Below the pieces are notes generated by a model. The model was given only the letters and a program-made list of their open reading frames with translations, had not been told where the DNA came from and did no database searches. A program made the translations under genes and the position numbers. 64,000 bases of DNA from Achromobacter aegrifaciens (GTDB lineage Bacteria > Pseudomonadota > Gammaproteobacteria > Burkholderiales > Burkholderiaceae_B): positions 1-64,000 of the forward strand of contig NZ_CADIJY010000010.1 of assembly GCF_902859735.1 (NCBI RefSeq). Direction: 5' to 3'. Positions 18,825 to 29,925 of the stretch are shown here, piece after piece. Each line of letters begins with the position of its first letter. Position 1 is the stretch's first letter.

Positions 18825-19586
18825 ATGAACAGCAATCCCCTGACGCCTTCGGCGGCCGCTCCCGTATCCGACGCCTCAGCCAGCCTCACGCCGGACCAGT
18901 TCCGCAACCCCTTTTCCGCGCTGACCTGGGTGCTGCTGGGCTGCGCCCTGGCGCTGGCCGCCAGCGCGTGCGCGTTGTGGGTGGACCTGCCGCTGGCGGT
19001 GTGGATCAAGCAGTCGGTATCTGAAGGCGTGAACGAATCCTTCGAATGGATCGGTGAACTCGGCGAAAGCGGCCCTTATATCGGCGTGGCGCTGGCCTTC
19101 TACGTGATCGGGTTGGTCGGCCTGGCGCGCGGCTGGCGCAATCCTGTGCGCATGAGCTACGCCAGCATGGCGCGCGGCAGCCTGCTGATGCTGTCGACCC
19201 TGGCGGTCGGCGGACTGGTGGTGCTGGTGCTCAAGCGTTCGGTGGCGCGGGCGCGTCCCGAGCTGTTCTTCGAAAAAGGCATCTACGGGGTGGGCGAGTC
19301 GTTCTCGCGCGCCCAGCTGTACAACTCCTTCCCCTCCAGCCACACCTATGCGGCATTTGCCGTGGCAGTGGTGCTGGGCATCCTGGCGCCGCGCTGGCGC
19401 TGGGTCTTCCTGCTGCTGGCGGCGCTGGTGGCGATGAGCCGGCTGGTCAACCTGGACCACTATCTGTCGGACGTGATGACGGCCGCGGGCATTGCGGTGC
19501 TGGTCGGGCACGTGCTGGCGCCCCGTGTGCTGGGCGCCGGATATCAGTGGCCTCTGCGCGCGCCCTGGCGCTGGTGGAAGAAATAA
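18825..19586 (+). CDS. PAP2-family membrane phosphatase
   Basis: A 253-aa membrane protein with five to six hydrophobic helices. All three PAP2 motifs are present: KRSVARARP (K-x6-RP), PSSHTYAAF (PSxH) and SRLVNLDHYLSD (SR-x5-H-x3-D). Such enzymes dephosphorylate undecaprenyl diphosphate, phosphatidate or lipid A at the periplasmic face; which of these applies here cannot be told. I begin at the ATG rather than an upstream TTG. It is followed by a dispersed repeat. Confidence 0.9.
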   Translation: MNSNPLTPSAAAPVSDASASLTPDQFRNPFSALTWVLLGCALALAASACALWVDLPLAVWIKQSVSEGVNESFEWIGELGESGPYIGVALAFYVIGLVGLARGWRNPVRMSYASMARGSLLMLSTLAVGGLVVLVLKRSVARARPELFFEKGIYGVGESFSRAQLYNSFPSSHTYAAFAVAVVLGILAPRWRWVFLLLAALVAMSRLVNLDHYLSDVMTAAGIAVLVGHVLAPRVLGAGYQWPLRAPWRWWKK

Positions 19587-19614
19587 GGTCTGCTGTTGCG
19601 GACGTTGGGTTGTG

Positions 19615-19743
19615 CTTCGTAGGTCGCCCGCGACGACGGGCTACGTGCGTCTTGGCTAGTTGCGCTGCTGGAGCTGTGGTCGGGGGCGAGTCGTGGGCTG
19701 CCCGTGTTGTTCGGCCGCGCGGGCGGCCGAACAACACATACAT
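19615..19743 (+). repeat. Hairpin-tailed dispersed repeat, copy 2 (uninterrupted)
   Basis: A 129-bp uninterrupted version of the element at 3403-3679. It starts CTTCGTAGGTCGCCCG, contains a small CGTAG/CTACG palindrome, GCGTCTTGGC and AGCTGTGGTCGG, and ends with the 34-nt hairpin and ACATAC. It lies between the convergent PAP2 and alaX-like genes. Confidence 0.8.
19704..19737 (+). repeat. 34-nt perfect hairpin, copy 2
   Basis: GTGTTGTTCGGCCGC, a GCGG loop, then the exact reverse complement. The stem differs from 3640-3673 at three positions on each arm, and all are compensated. Confidence 0.85.
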
Positions 19744-19776
19744 GATTCCGGCCAGGGGCGGGCTCCAGACTACGCC

Positions 19777-20487
19777 TTACGCGAAATTCACCACCACGCG
19801 CCGGTTGGTGCGGCTCTTTTTCTCGATCTTCGTAACGATCACCGCGCCGATCTCGCCGGTGTTGGCCACGTGCGTGCCACCACAGGGCTGGCGATCCACG
19901 CCCGGGATTTCGACGATGCGTATGCTGGCGGTGCCGGCCGGGGGCGCAGCGCCCACGGTACGCACCAGGTCGGGTTCGGCGGCCAGTTCCTCGGGCGTGA
20001 TGCAGTTGATGCTGACGCCGGTGCGGGCCTGGATCAAGGCGTTCAGGCGTTCGGTCAGGTCGGCCTTGTCCAGCGTGGATTCGGGCAGGTCGAAGTCGAC
20101 GCGCGCGGAGTCGGGTGAAATGCTGCAGCCGGTCACGGGGGCGGGCACCAGCGCGCCCAGCAGATGCAGACAGGTGTGCAGGCGCATGAGGCGGTGGCGC
20201 CGCGGCCAGTCGATGGTCACCGAGACGCGGTCGCCCACTTGCGGTGCGATGCCGCCTTCCAGCACGTGCAGGATGCGCTTGCGGTCTTCGGCGTAGACGG
20301 TGTCGGCAAGCGTCAGCGCGCGGCCGTCGGCCAGCGTCAAAGTGCCGCTGTCTCCCGCCTGGCCGCCGCTGCGCGCGTAGCAGACAGTCTCGTCCAGTTC
20401 GACGCCCTCGGGGCTGACCGCGATCACGGTGGCCTCGCATCGGTCCAGGTAAGGGTCTTCGTCGAATCGCTTGCGGGTGGCATTCAT
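19777..20487 (-). CDS. AlaX-type alanyl-tRNA editing hydrolase
   Basis: A 236-aa stand-alone homologue of the alanyl-tRNA synthetase editing domain, which deacylates Ser- or Gly-tRNA(Ala). The zinc ligands are visible: His104 and His108 in HTCLH, Cys202 and His206 in CGGTH. An N-terminal beta-barrel part resembles AlaRS (CYARSGGQAGDSG), as in AlaX-M/L. GGAGACC precedes the chosen ATG. The VOC gene lies 50 bp upstream on the same strand, so they are probably co-transcribed. Confidence 0.92.
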   Translation of the reverse strand: MNATRKRFDEDPYLDRCEATVIAVSPEGVELDETVCYARSGGQAGDSGTLTLADGRALTLADTVYAEDRKRILHVLEGGIAPQVGDRVSVTIDWPRRHRLMRLHTCLHLLGALVPAPVTGCSISPDSARVDFDLPESTLDKADLTERLNALIQARTGVSINCITPEELAAEPDLVRTVGAAPPAGTASIRIVEIPGVDRQPCGGTHVANTGEIGAVIVTKIEKKSRTNRRVVVNFA

Positions 20488-20537
20488 GTAAAGGGTCTCC
20501 GGATGTTCTGGTTTTTTTTGCAAGGCGGGGCGGACGA

Positions 20538-21215
20538 TCAGGCCAGGATCTTCAGGCCACCGGCCGTTTCGATCTGTGCGCTCAGGCGGGGCGGGCCGTC
20601 GACCTGTTCCACCTGGATCAGGTGGTCCGCGCCCAGCCAGGCCAGCCCTTGGCGCAGCAGCCCGGCCTGCGGATGGCTGCCGGACAGTTGCTTGAGTGTG
20701 AGGTGCTGGCGCGGCAGGCTGACGCCGGGGTAGTCGGCCACGTCCCACTGGATCAGCGTGGGCAGCAGACCGTCGCCGGCCGCATGGCCCGCTTCGCGCC
20801 AGGCGGGCAGGCTGCCGTCGTCGGGCACCGTCAGCCGCCAGCGCAACTGCCCGCGTTCCATGGGAATGGCGGGCGGGATGCGTGCGGGATGCTCCGCCTG
20901 CATACGCGTCAGATCCAGCGGCGCTTCGACCCGCGCCGCCCAATGCGCCAGGTAGGGACCCTGGGCGATGCGGGCGCGGACGGCGTCCTGATCCAGCCCG
21001 AACCAACGTGGCCGCGCAGGCGCCGGGGCCTGAGGATCGATGGCGATGACTTCGAGGTAGATGCCGCCGGCCATGCCCAGCACCCGGTTGTGGGTGCCCA
21101 TGCGCGGATGCGCGCCGCCGCCCGAGGGGGCGATGCCGAGCAGTGCTGCGACGTATTCGGTGCCGCTGTCCAGGTCCGCGGCGGCGATGACGAGGTGATC
21201 GATGACGAGTTTCAT
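20538..21215 (-). CDS. Glyoxalase-like (VOC) domain protein
   Basis: A 225-aa protein starting with the beta-strand pattern LVIDHLVIAAADLDSG, followed by GGAHPRMGTHNRVLGM and YLEVIAID. This is typical of the PF13468 glyoxalase-like family. A second module follows from about residue 120. The members are mostly uncharacterised metal-dependent enzymes or binding proteins. It stands just upstream of the alaX-like gene on the same strand. Confidence 0.85.
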   Translation of the reverse strand: MKLVIDHLVIAAADLDSGTEYVAALLGIAPSGGGAHPRMGTHNRVLGMAGGIYLEVIAIDPQAPAPARPRWFGLDQDAVRARIAQGPYLAHWAARVEAPLDLTRMQAEHPARIPPAIPMERGQLRWRLTVPDDGSLPAWREAGHAAGDGLLPTLIQWDVADYPGVSLPRQHLTLKQLSGSHPQAGLLRQGLAWLGADHLIQVEQVDGPPRLSAQIETAGGLKILA

Positions 21216-21285
21216 GGTCCGGCTATGGTAGCGAATCCGCGCGGATCCGTACCCGTACAGCGCGACGGGGGCGGGCGGTACAGTG

Positions 21286-21891
21286 TCAGACGCCCAGGTC
21301 CCGGCGCTTCAGCACCCGGTCTATCAGGCCCCATTCCAGCGCTTCCTCCGCGCTCATGTAGCAGTCGCGGTCCAGTGTGCGCTCTACGTCTTCGTAGCTG
21401 CGTCCGCAGTGCTGGGCGTAGACGCGCGTGACGCGGTCCTTGGTCCTGCGCATTTCCTCGGCGTGGATGAGCACGTCCGAGGCCTGGCCCTGGAAGCCGC
21501 CTAAAGGCTGATGCACGTGCACGCTGGCATTGGCCAGCGCGCATCGTTCGCCGGGTTCGCCCGCCATCAGCAGGAACGAGCCCATGGAGCGCGCCGTGCC
21601 CATGCACAGCGTGTGCACCGGCGCAGTGATGAACTGCATGGTGTCGTACATGGCCAGGCCGCTGGTGATGACGCCGCCAGGGGAGTTGATGTAGAGATGG
21701 ATGGGCTTGGTGGGGTTCTCGGATTCCAGGAACAGCAGCTGGGCGCAGACCAGCGCCGACACCGAGTCGTTGACTTCGCCGTTCAGGAAGATGATGCGGT
21801 CGCGCAGCAGTCGCGAATAGATGTCGAAGGACCGCTCGCCGCGGCCGGACTGCTCGACCACCATGGGTACGTATTGCATCACGTCCTGCAT
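21286..21891 (-). CDS. clpP: ClpP-family serine protease (likely second ClpP)
   Basis: A 201-aa ClpP subunit. The catalytic triad is intact: Ser102 in ARSMGSFLL, His127 in [12 protein letters not shown] and Asp176 in [18 protein letters not shown] precedes the ATG. The genomic setting is not tig-clpP-clpX-lon, and the oxyanion segment reads [10 protein letters not shown] rather than the usual CxGQAASMGA. I therefore think it is a paralogue of the housekeeping ClpP. It could form homo- or mixed tetradecamers. Its Clp ATPase partner is not encoded nearby. Confidence 0.88.
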   Translation of the reverse strand: MQDVMQYVPMVVEQSGRGERSFDIYSRLLRDRIIFLNGEVNDSVSALVCAQLLFLESENPTKPIHLYINSPGGVITSGLAMYDTMQFITAPVHTLCMGTARSMGSFLLMAGEPGERCALANASVHVHQPLGGFQGQASDVLIHAEEMRRTKDRVTRVYAQHCGRSYEDVERTLDRDCYMSAEEALEWGLIDRVLKRRDLGV

Positions 21892-21935
21892 GGACGAATC
21901 TCCTGGGTTGCGATTGCCTTGCGCTTGGGCCGGGT

Positions 21936-22295
21936 TCAGGCGGCGCGCATGAGGAAGGGGCCGGCGTCGTTGGCGGCTGGGCGCCCGCGGCGTTCGAACC
22001 GCGCGTCGTCCAGCGCGTGGATGATGCGCAGGAGCGTGCGGCCGTCGGCGACGGGCCGGATCTGGAAGGTCACCAGGCTTTCGAGGAAAGGCGGCTCCTC
22101 GTCGCGCATGCGGTATTGGATTTCTTCGGCAGGCGTCGCGTCCGCGGGTTCGGCGCTGGCCAGCGCCCGTCCAGGCAGCCATTGCTCGCGGAATTCGGGG
22201 ATGCTGATGGCGCGCCAGACTTTTTCGGGCGGCGCGTCGAGTTCGTATTCGAGCACGATGTCCTGGGGCGGGTCTTGCGGCGCGGTCGGCTTCAT
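21936..22295 (-). CDS. SRPBCC / AHSA1-like domain protein
   Basis: A 119-aa START-like protein. [28 protein letters not shown] is the standard AHSA1 beginning, and the end ([11 protein letters not shown]) fits the fold. The ATG overlaps the stop of the upstream ArsR-type regulator in an ATGA. ArsR-SRPBCC pairs are very common; the START protein probably binds a small hydrophobic ligand. No enzymatic function can be assigned. Confidence 0.88.
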   Translation of the reverse strand: MKPTAPQDPPQDIVLEYELDAPPEKVWRAISIPEFREQWLPGRALASAEPADATPAEEIQYRMRDEEPPFLESLVTFQIRPVADGRTLLRIIHALDDARFERRGRPAANDAGPFLMRAA

Positions 22296-22606
22296 TGGTC
22301 CATGTCCTTGAGCAGGGCGTTCAGGGCTTCGATGCGGGCCGGCCAGTAGGCGCGGTACTTCGCCAGCCATCCGGCGATGAGCGCAAGCCCGTCGGGGTCG
22401 ACTTCATAGTTCACGAAACGGCCTTGTTTTTCCTCGCGCACCAGGCGGGCCTTGCGCAGCACCGCAAGGTGCTGCGACATGGCTGGCTGGCTGATCTCCA
22501 TGCCGACGCGCAGGGCGCTGGCGTTCATGCCGCCGGCGGCGAGCTTTTCGAAGATGGCACGGCGGGTCGGATCGGCCAGGGCCTTGAAGATGTCGGTTTC
22601 GAGCAT
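22292..22606 (-). CDS. ArsR-family transcriptional regulator
   Basis: A 104-aa winged-helix repressor. [21 protein letters not shown], then the recognition helix region [19 protein letters not shown] and the wing [14 protein letters not shown] are typical. The metal-binding Cys motif (ELCVCDL) of ArsR/SmtB is absent, so it belongs to the non-metal class usually paired with SRPBCC proteins. It probably regulates itself and the coupled downstream gene. Confidence 0.92.
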   Translation of the reverse strand: MLETDIFKALADPTRRAIFEKLAAGGMNASALRVGMEISQPAMSQHLAVLRKARLVREEKQGRFVNYEVDPDGLALIAGWLAKYRAYWPARIEALNALLKDMDQ

Positions 22607-22726
22607 GACAATACATTAGTCAATACTTATGTATTGGTCAAGCGGAAAGCACCCTGTGCGCGTCCGAGAGCCATTTGCGATCGCGGCTGGCACAATGGCG
22701 CCGGACCTGCAGTCGGGAGCGACGCC

Positions 22727-23062
22727 GTGGCTTTTCTTCTATTCCCCGTCTTGTTCGCGGCCAGCCTGCTGATCAGCCTGGCGGCCGGCGCCGTGCATGG
22801 CCGGCGTCTTGGTTGGAAGGCCCCGGCTACGCGGCGGTGGCTGTTCGTGGCGGGATGCCTTGTGCTTTCGTATCTGGTCGGCCTGGCGCTGGTCATTCAT
22901 GACCCGTACTTTGACGACAACGGGGTGCCTGAATTCATTCCGTGGCGTTTCCGCTGGACCTGGGCCTGGCTCTACGCCGGCTTGCTGCAGTTCGCCGTGG
23001 TTCCGAGCGGCTTGGCCCTGCGGTTCCTGGCCAGGCGTAAGACGGCAAGCGCCGCGCAATAA
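22727..23062 (+). CDS. Small integral membrane protein, unknown function
   Basis: 111 aa from a GTG with GGGAG seven bases upstream. Three hydrophobic helices lie at about 1-20, 37-56 and 78-97, with basic loops between. A conserved-looking acidic/aromatic loop (HDPYFDDNGVPEFIPWRFRW) sits between helices 2 and 3. I do not recognise the family. It is divergent from arsR and convergent with secF, sharing the 23060-23090 terminator. Confidence 0.65.
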   Translation: MAFLLFPVLFAASLLISLAAGAVHGRRLGWKAPATRRWLFVAGCLVLSYLVGLALVIHDPYFDDNGVPEFIPWRFRWTWAWLYAGLLQFAVVPSGLALRFLARRKTASAAQ

Positions 23063-23090
23063 AAAACCCGCCGTGATTGCGGCGGGTTTG
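23060..23090. terminator. Bidirectional intrinsic terminator (secF / membrane protein)
   Basis: AACCCGCC-N-GGCGGGTT stem. On the minus strand it is followed by TTTTTTATT, a strong terminator for the sec operon. The plus side has a shorter T-run. Confidence 0.8.
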
Positions 23091-23108
23091 TCTTCAAGCG
23101 GAAACGGA

Positions 23109-24044
23109 TCAGGCGGCTTCGCCTTCCTCGCCTTCCTTCTTGACCGGCTTGACCAGGTCTTCGCGCTTGACGCCCAGCCACATGGCCAGGGCCGCGGCCA
23201 CGAACACCGACGAGTAGATGCCGAACCAGATGCCGATGGTCAGGGCCATGGCGAAGTAGTGCAGGGTGGGGCCGCCGAAGAACAGCATGGCCAGCACCAT
23301 CATCTGCGTGGAACCGTGGGTGATGATGGTCCGGGAGATGGTCTGCGTGATGGCGCTGTTGATGACTTCATGCACGTCCGCCTTGCGGTACTTGCGGAAG
23401 TTCTCGCGGATCCGGTCCATGATGACCACGGATTCGTTCACGGAGTAGCCCAGCACCGCCAGCACGCCCGCCAGCACCGACAGCGAAAATTCCCACTGGA
23501 AGAAGGCGAAGAAGCCCAGGATGATCACCACGTCGTGCAGGTTGGCGATCACGCCGGCGACGGCGAACTTCCATTCGAAGCGGAAGCCCAGGTAGACCAT
23601 GATGCCGATGACCACGACCAGCAGGGCCATCAGGCCGTTGTGCAGCAGCTCCTGGCCCACCTGCGGGCCCACGAACTCGACGCGGCGCAGTTCGACGCCG
23701 GAGTCGGCGGTCTTCAGCGCGGCCATGACGGTTTCGCTCTGCGTGGCCGAGGTCTGGCCTTCCTGCAACGGCAGGCGGATCATGACGTCGTGCGAGGTGC
23801 CGAAGTTCTGCACCTGGAAGTCGGTGTAGCCCAGCTTGGAGACCACGCCGCGCACGTTTTCAAGCTGCGCCGTCTGGGCGTAGTTGACTTCCATGACCGT
23901 GCCGCCGGTGAATTCGATCGACAGGAGGAAGCCGCGCGTGACGATGAAGAAAACAGCCGCCAGGAATGTGACGAGGCTGATGATGTTCAGCACCAGCGCG
24001 TGGCGCATGAACGGGATGGTGCGGTGAATACGGAAAAATTCCAT
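23109..24044 (-). CDS. secF: Protein-export membrane protein SecF
   Basis: A 311-aa RND-like partner of SecD in the Sec translocon, using the proton-motive force to pull substrates out. It has a first transmembrane helix (LVLNIISLVTFLAAVFFIVTRG begins it), a periplasmic P1 domain, then five C-terminal helices with the SecF motif DFTGG-equivalent IEFTGGTVMEVNY and VNESVVIMDRIRENFRK. Its end carries a Lys/Glu-rich tail. It follows secD by 53 bp. Confidence 0.96.
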   Translation of the reverse strand: MEFFRIHRTIPFMRHALVLNIISLVTFLAAVFFIVTRGFLLSIEFTGGTVMEVNYAQTAQLENVRGVVSKLGYTDFQVQNFGTSHDVMIRLPLQEGQTSATQSETVMAALKTADSGVELRRVEFVGPQVGQELLHNGLMALLVVVIGIMVYLGFRFEWKFAVAGVIANLHDVVIILGFFAFFQWEFSLSVLAGVLAVLGYSVNESVVIMDRIRENFRKYRKADVHEVINSAITQTISRTIITHGSTQMMVLAMLFFGGPTLHYFAMALTIGIWFGIYSSVFVAAALAMWLGVKREDLVKPVKKEGEEGEAA

Positions 24045-24097
24045 TTTTCGCCTTAGGCTTTATCTGTGGCGGGCGGCCGGGCCGCCCGCGCTCATGT

Positions 24098-25978
24098 TCA
24101 GTTGGTCTTCGGTTTCCAGACTTCACCGATGGAGATCGACGTGAGCTTCTTCTTGCGGCCGTACCAGAGGTTGGCCAGCGCGCGCACACCCACCACCGAC
24201 GAGAACATCGAGGTCAGGATGCCCAGCACGTGCACCACGGCGAAGCCCCGGATCGGGCCGGAACCGAAGGCCAGCAGCGCCAGGCCCACGATCAGCGTGG
24301 TGAGGTTCGAGTCGAGAATGGTGCCCCATGCGCGTTCGAAGCCGTGATGGATGGCTTGCTGCGGACTTGCGCCTGCGCGCAGTTCCTCGCGTATCCGCTC
24401 GTTGATCAGCACGTTCGAGTCGATGGCCATGCCCAGCGTCAGCGCGATTGCCGCGATGCCCGGCAGGGTCAGCGTGGCCTGCAGCATGGACAGCAGCGCC
24501 AGCAGCAGCAGCACGTTCATGGTCAGGCCGATCGTGGAGAACACGCCGAACAGGTGGTAGTACAGGATGATGAAGGCAGCGATGGCCAGGAAGCCGTACA
24601 GCGTCGAGTAGAAGCCCTTGGCGATGTTGTCCGCGCCCAGGCTCGGGCCGATGGTGCGTTCCTCGATGATGGACATGGGCGCAGCCAGGGCGCCGGCGCG
24701 CAGCAGCAGCGCGGTGTCGGCGGCCTCTTCGGAGCTCATGCTGCCCGAGATCTGCACCTGGCCGCCGGCGATTTCGCCGCGGATGACCGGAGCCGTGACC
24801 ACTTCGCCCTTGCCGTTTTCGAACAGCAGGATGGCCATGCGCTTGCCGATGTTGTCGCGGGTGACGTCGCGGAAAATGCGGGCGCCCTTGGAGTCCAGGG
24901 TCAGGTGGACGGCGGCCTGCTGGGTCTGCGAGTCGCGGCCGGGTTGGGCATCCTGCAGGTTTTCACCGGTCAGGATGACCTGGCGGCGGACCAGGATGGG
25001 ACGGCCGTCGCGGTCGTTGTAGCGTTCAAGGCCGAAGGGCACGCTGCCGCCCAGCAACGCGGCCTGCGCGGCGGGGGAGTCGTCGACCATGCGGATTTCC
25101 AGCGTGGCGGTGCGGCCCAGCAGTTCCTTGGCCTTGGCCACGTCCTGCACGCCGGGCAGCTGCACCACGATGCGGTCGGCGCCTTGCTGCTGGATGACCG
25201 GTTCGGCCACGCCCAGTTCGTTGATCCGGTTGTGCAGCGTGTTGATGTTCTGCTTGAGCGCGGAATCCTGCACGCGGGTGACGGCGGCCGGGTTCAGCGC
25301 AGCCATCAGCAGCGGCTTGCCGTTTTCCATGCGCTCGGTGAATTCCAGGTCGGGCAGGCGGCTGCGCAGCGTGGAAATGGCGCGGTCGCGGTCGTCCGTA
25401 TTGGCGAAGGTGGCGGCAATGGCCATGCCCGAGCGTTCGACGCCGGCCACGTTGACCTTCTGGTCGCGCAACACGGAGCGCACGTCGGCGGCCAGGGAGT
25501 CGTAGCGGGCGGTCAGGGCGCCCTGCATGTCCACTTGCAGCAGGAAGTGCACGCCGCCGCGCAGGTCCAGGCCCAGGTACATCGGCTTGGGCGCGAACCA
25601 GCCCAGCGCGCGCATCCAGGCGGGCGAAGCGGGCAGCAGGTTCAGCGCGACCGTGTAGTGGGGGTCGCCGGCGACGGTGTTGAGGGATTTGTCGATCAGG
25701 TCGCGCGCCTGCAGCTGCAGGTCGGTCGACGTGAAGCGGGCGCGCACGGTGCCGAGCGTGCCGTTCTGTTCGTAATAGACCCCTTCATTGGGGATCTTGG
25801 CGTCGGTCAGGATCTGTTCGACCCGGCTCAGCATGGCGGGATCGACCTTGATCGTGGCCTTGGCGCTGGAAACCTGGACGGCCGGGGATTCGCCGTAGAA
25901 GTTGGGAAGCGTGTACAGCAGGCCGATGATGACCGCGACCAGGACCGTAATGTACTTCCAAAGGGGATAGCGGTTCAT
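24098..25978 (-). CDS. secD: Protein-export membrane protein SecD
   Basis: 626 aa. An N-terminal helix (WKYITVLVAVIIGLLYTLPN) precedes the large periplasmic domain, which begins with the D1 motif GLDLRGGVHFLLQVD. Five C-terminal membrane helices follow, with GMAIDSNVLINERIREELR (D4) and the end motif GPIRGFAVVHVLGI. It works with SecF and YajC on SecYEG. A stem-loop at 26058-26082 separates it from yajC. Confidence 0.97.
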   Translation of the reverse strand: MNRYPLWKYITVLVAVIIGLLYTLPNFYGESPAVQVSSAKATIKVDPAMLSRVEQILTDAKIPNEGVYYEQNGTLGTVRARFTSTDLQLQARDLIDKSLNTVAGDPHYTVALNLLPASPAWMRALGWFAPKPMYLGLDLRGGVHFLLQVDMQGALTARYDSLAADVRSVLRDQKVNVAGVERSGMAIAATFANTDDRDRAISTLRSRLPDLEFTERMENGKPLLMAALNPAAVTRVQDSALKQNINTLHNRINELGVAEPVIQQQGADRIVVQLPGVQDVAKAKELLGRTATLEIRMVDDSPAAQAALLGGSVPFGLERYNDRDGRPILVRRQVILTGENLQDAQPGRDSQTQQAAVHLTLDSKGARIFRDVTRDNIGKRMAILLFENGKGEVVTAPVIRGEIAGGQVQISGSMSSEEAADTALLLRAGALAAPMSIIEERTIGPSLGADNIAKGFYSTLYGFLAIAAFIILYYHLFGVFSTIGLTMNVLLLLALLSMLQATLTLPGIAAIALTLGMAIDSNVLINERIREELRAGASPQQAIHHGFERAWGTILDSNLTTLIVGLALLAFGSGPIRGFAVVHVLGILTSMFSSVVGVRALANLWYGRKKKLTSISIGEVWKPKTN

Positions 25979-26057
25979 TGCCGGCTACTTCATGTAAAAG
26001 TGATGAAAGGGCCGCCCGGGCGGCAAGCGCGGCGGGCGGCGACAGGGCCATCAAGCA

Positions 26058-26082
26058 ACAGGAGCCCGATGGGGGCTCCTGT
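26058..26082 (-). other. Stem-loop between yajC and secD
   Basis: ACAGGAGCCC, five-base loop, GGGCTCCTGT: a perfect 10-bp stem in the 111-bp yajC-secD gap, with no T-run after it. It could be an RNA-stability or processing element tuning YajC against SecDF. Its function is inferred. Confidence 0.5.
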
Positions 26083-26089
26083 GGGACGC

Positions 26090-26434
26090 TTACAGGGCCT
26101 TGATGGTTCCCTTGGGCAGCACGGTCGAGACCGAGGACTTCTGCATGATCACTTCGACCGGCTTGTCGGCCAGTTCGGAGACTTCGACGGTGACGTAGCT
26201 GTCGTTGACCTTGGTGACCTTGCCGAGCATGCCGCCGGCGGTGACCACTTCGTCGCCCTTGGCCAGGGCGGCGATCAGGTTGCGGTGTTCCTTCTGGCGC
26301 TTCATCTGGGGACGGATCATCAGGAAGTAGAGGATCACGAACATCAGGATGATGGGCAGCATGCCCATCAGCGCGTTACCCTCGGGGGCGGCGGCCTGAG
26401 CCACGACGAGGCTGGCGGTATCGATAACGGACAT
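26090..26434 (-). CDS. yajC: Preprotein translocase subunit YajC
   Basis: 114 aa with one N-terminal membrane helix (GMLPIILMFVILYFLMIRPQMKR), then the conserved soluble part (LAKGDEVVTAGGMLGKVTKV). It forms a complex with SecDF. GGAG precedes the ATG. Gene order queA-tgt-yajC-secD-secF is the widespread one. Confidence 0.95.
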   Translation of the reverse strand: MSVIDTASLVVAQAAAPEGNALMGMLPIILMFVILYFLMIRPQMKRQKEHRNLIAALAKGDEVVTAGGMLGKVTKVNDSYVTVEVSELADKPVEVIMQKSSVSTVLPKGTIKAL

Positions 26435-26548
26435 TGAATTCTCCTGCGTTTAGTCTGTTTGGGTGTTTGTATCTAGTGTTTTTCTGCGCCCATCCCCGCG
26501 CGAGCCATGGATAGGGCAAGCCGACTATTGTATATAGGTCCTGAAATT

Positions 26549-28744
<2,196 letters not shown>

Positions 28745-28874
28745 CTATCCGTCCGGCAAGGGCGGCAAAAAGAGGGCGGAAACGGGCCAGGCAGGCCCGG
28801 GGCAACCCTGTATTGTAAAGCGCCCGCAAGATCGGGCTGCCGGTCCTGGGGACGGATGGGCCTCCCGGCTGGGT

Positions 28875-29690
28875 TCAGCGCGCCGGGCTCCAGCCCAGCC
28901 GGCGCGAGCAATCCGCGGCCGCCGCCGTCAGCGCCCGCACAGGTTCGCCGTCGGCCGACAGGTCGAATCCCCCGTGCAGTCCCAGGCTGGTGATGGCGCC
29001 GGCCAGATGACCCTGGGCATCCAGCACCGGCACCGAGGCCGAATTGATGCCGTGCAGCAGGTGACCGCTGACGCTGGCGTAGCCGCGCTTGCGGGTCGCC
29101 TGCCACTGGCGGCGCAGCGCGGCGGCGAGATCGGCGGGCGGTTCAGTCGCATCCAGCTTGCGGGCGGCCTCGGGATCATGCGCCTGCAGCGCCTCCCATT
29201 CGGACAGCGCCCGCGGCAGGGCCAGGGCTTCGGGCAGCCACGCGGCGAAGACCCGGCCGGTGGCGCTGTTGAGCAGCGGCAGCACCGAGCCCACCCGCAC
29301 GTTGACGGTCACCGGCAGCCGCGCGTCGCGCCATTGCACGATGGTGGGACCGTGCTGGCCCCAGACCGAGATGAACACGGTCTGGCCGATGGCGGCGCTC
29401 AGGCCGTCCAGGCTGCCGGCCGCCAGCTTCACGAAATCCACTTCGGCCAGCGCCGCCAGTCCGGTGTGCAGCGCCTGCGGGCCCAGCCGGTAGCGGGCGC
29501 TGGCCGCGTCCTGCTCCACATAGCCGCGCCGCTCCAGCGACACCAGGTAACGGTGCACCTTGGCGCGCGGCATGTCCAGGCTGCGGCCGAGCTCGGAAAC
29601 GGACAGGGCGCCGCCCAATTCGGCCAGCCGCGTCAGCACGTCCAGGGCGATTTCGGCTGATTGGATCCCCGTGCTGCTATCTGTTGACAT
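28875..29690 (-). CDS. IclR-family transcriptional regulator
   Basis: 271 aa with an N-terminal winged helix (about 10-75; [21 protein letters not shown] is the recognition region) and a C-terminal IclR effector domain (about 90-265; [20 protein letters not shown]). Divergent by 235 bp from a periplasmic binding protein gene, with a 17-bp perfect palindrome between them. It probably regulates that gene in response to a small organic acid or amino-acid-like ligand. Confidence 0.9.
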   Translation of the reverse strand: MSTDSSTGIQSAEIALDVLTRLAELGGALSVSELGRSLDMPRAKVHRYLVSLERRGYVEQDAASARYRLGPQALHTGLAALAEVDFVKLAAGSLDGLSAAIGQTVFISVWGQHGPTIVQWRDARLPVTVNVRVGSVLPLLNSATGRVFAAWLPEALALPRALSEWEALQAHDPEAARKLDATEPPADLAAALRRQWQATRKRGYASVSGHLLHGINSASVPVLDAQGHLAGAITSLGLHGGFDLSADGEPVRALTAAAADCSRRLGWSPAR

Positions 29691-29737
29691 GAGTTTGTCT
29701 CTTATTAGAATACGTGTATCACTAAAAAATACAGCGC

Positions 29738-29754
29738 TTGCCAGTCACTGGCAA
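29738..29754. promoter_or_regulatory. 17-bp perfect palindrome, candidate IclR operator
   Basis: TTGCCAGTCACTGGCAA is a perfect inverted repeat around a central C, in the divergent region between the IclR gene and the binding-protein gene. IclR regulators bind short palindromes in such gaps, so it is a good operator candidate. Confidence 0.55.
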
Positions 29755-29925
29755 CGTGGAGACCAGCAAGAACGCAGCCGCGCCGCGCTGCGAGGCCGTT
29801 CGGACAAACCCGCAGCGGGCCACCGAGGCGCCCGCCAGCCGGGTTCCCCGCCGTATAAACAGAGTTCCACGCCGTAGCGGATCGGCGCAAAGCATAAGAC
29901 ATCCGCGTATCCAAGGAGACTCCGC

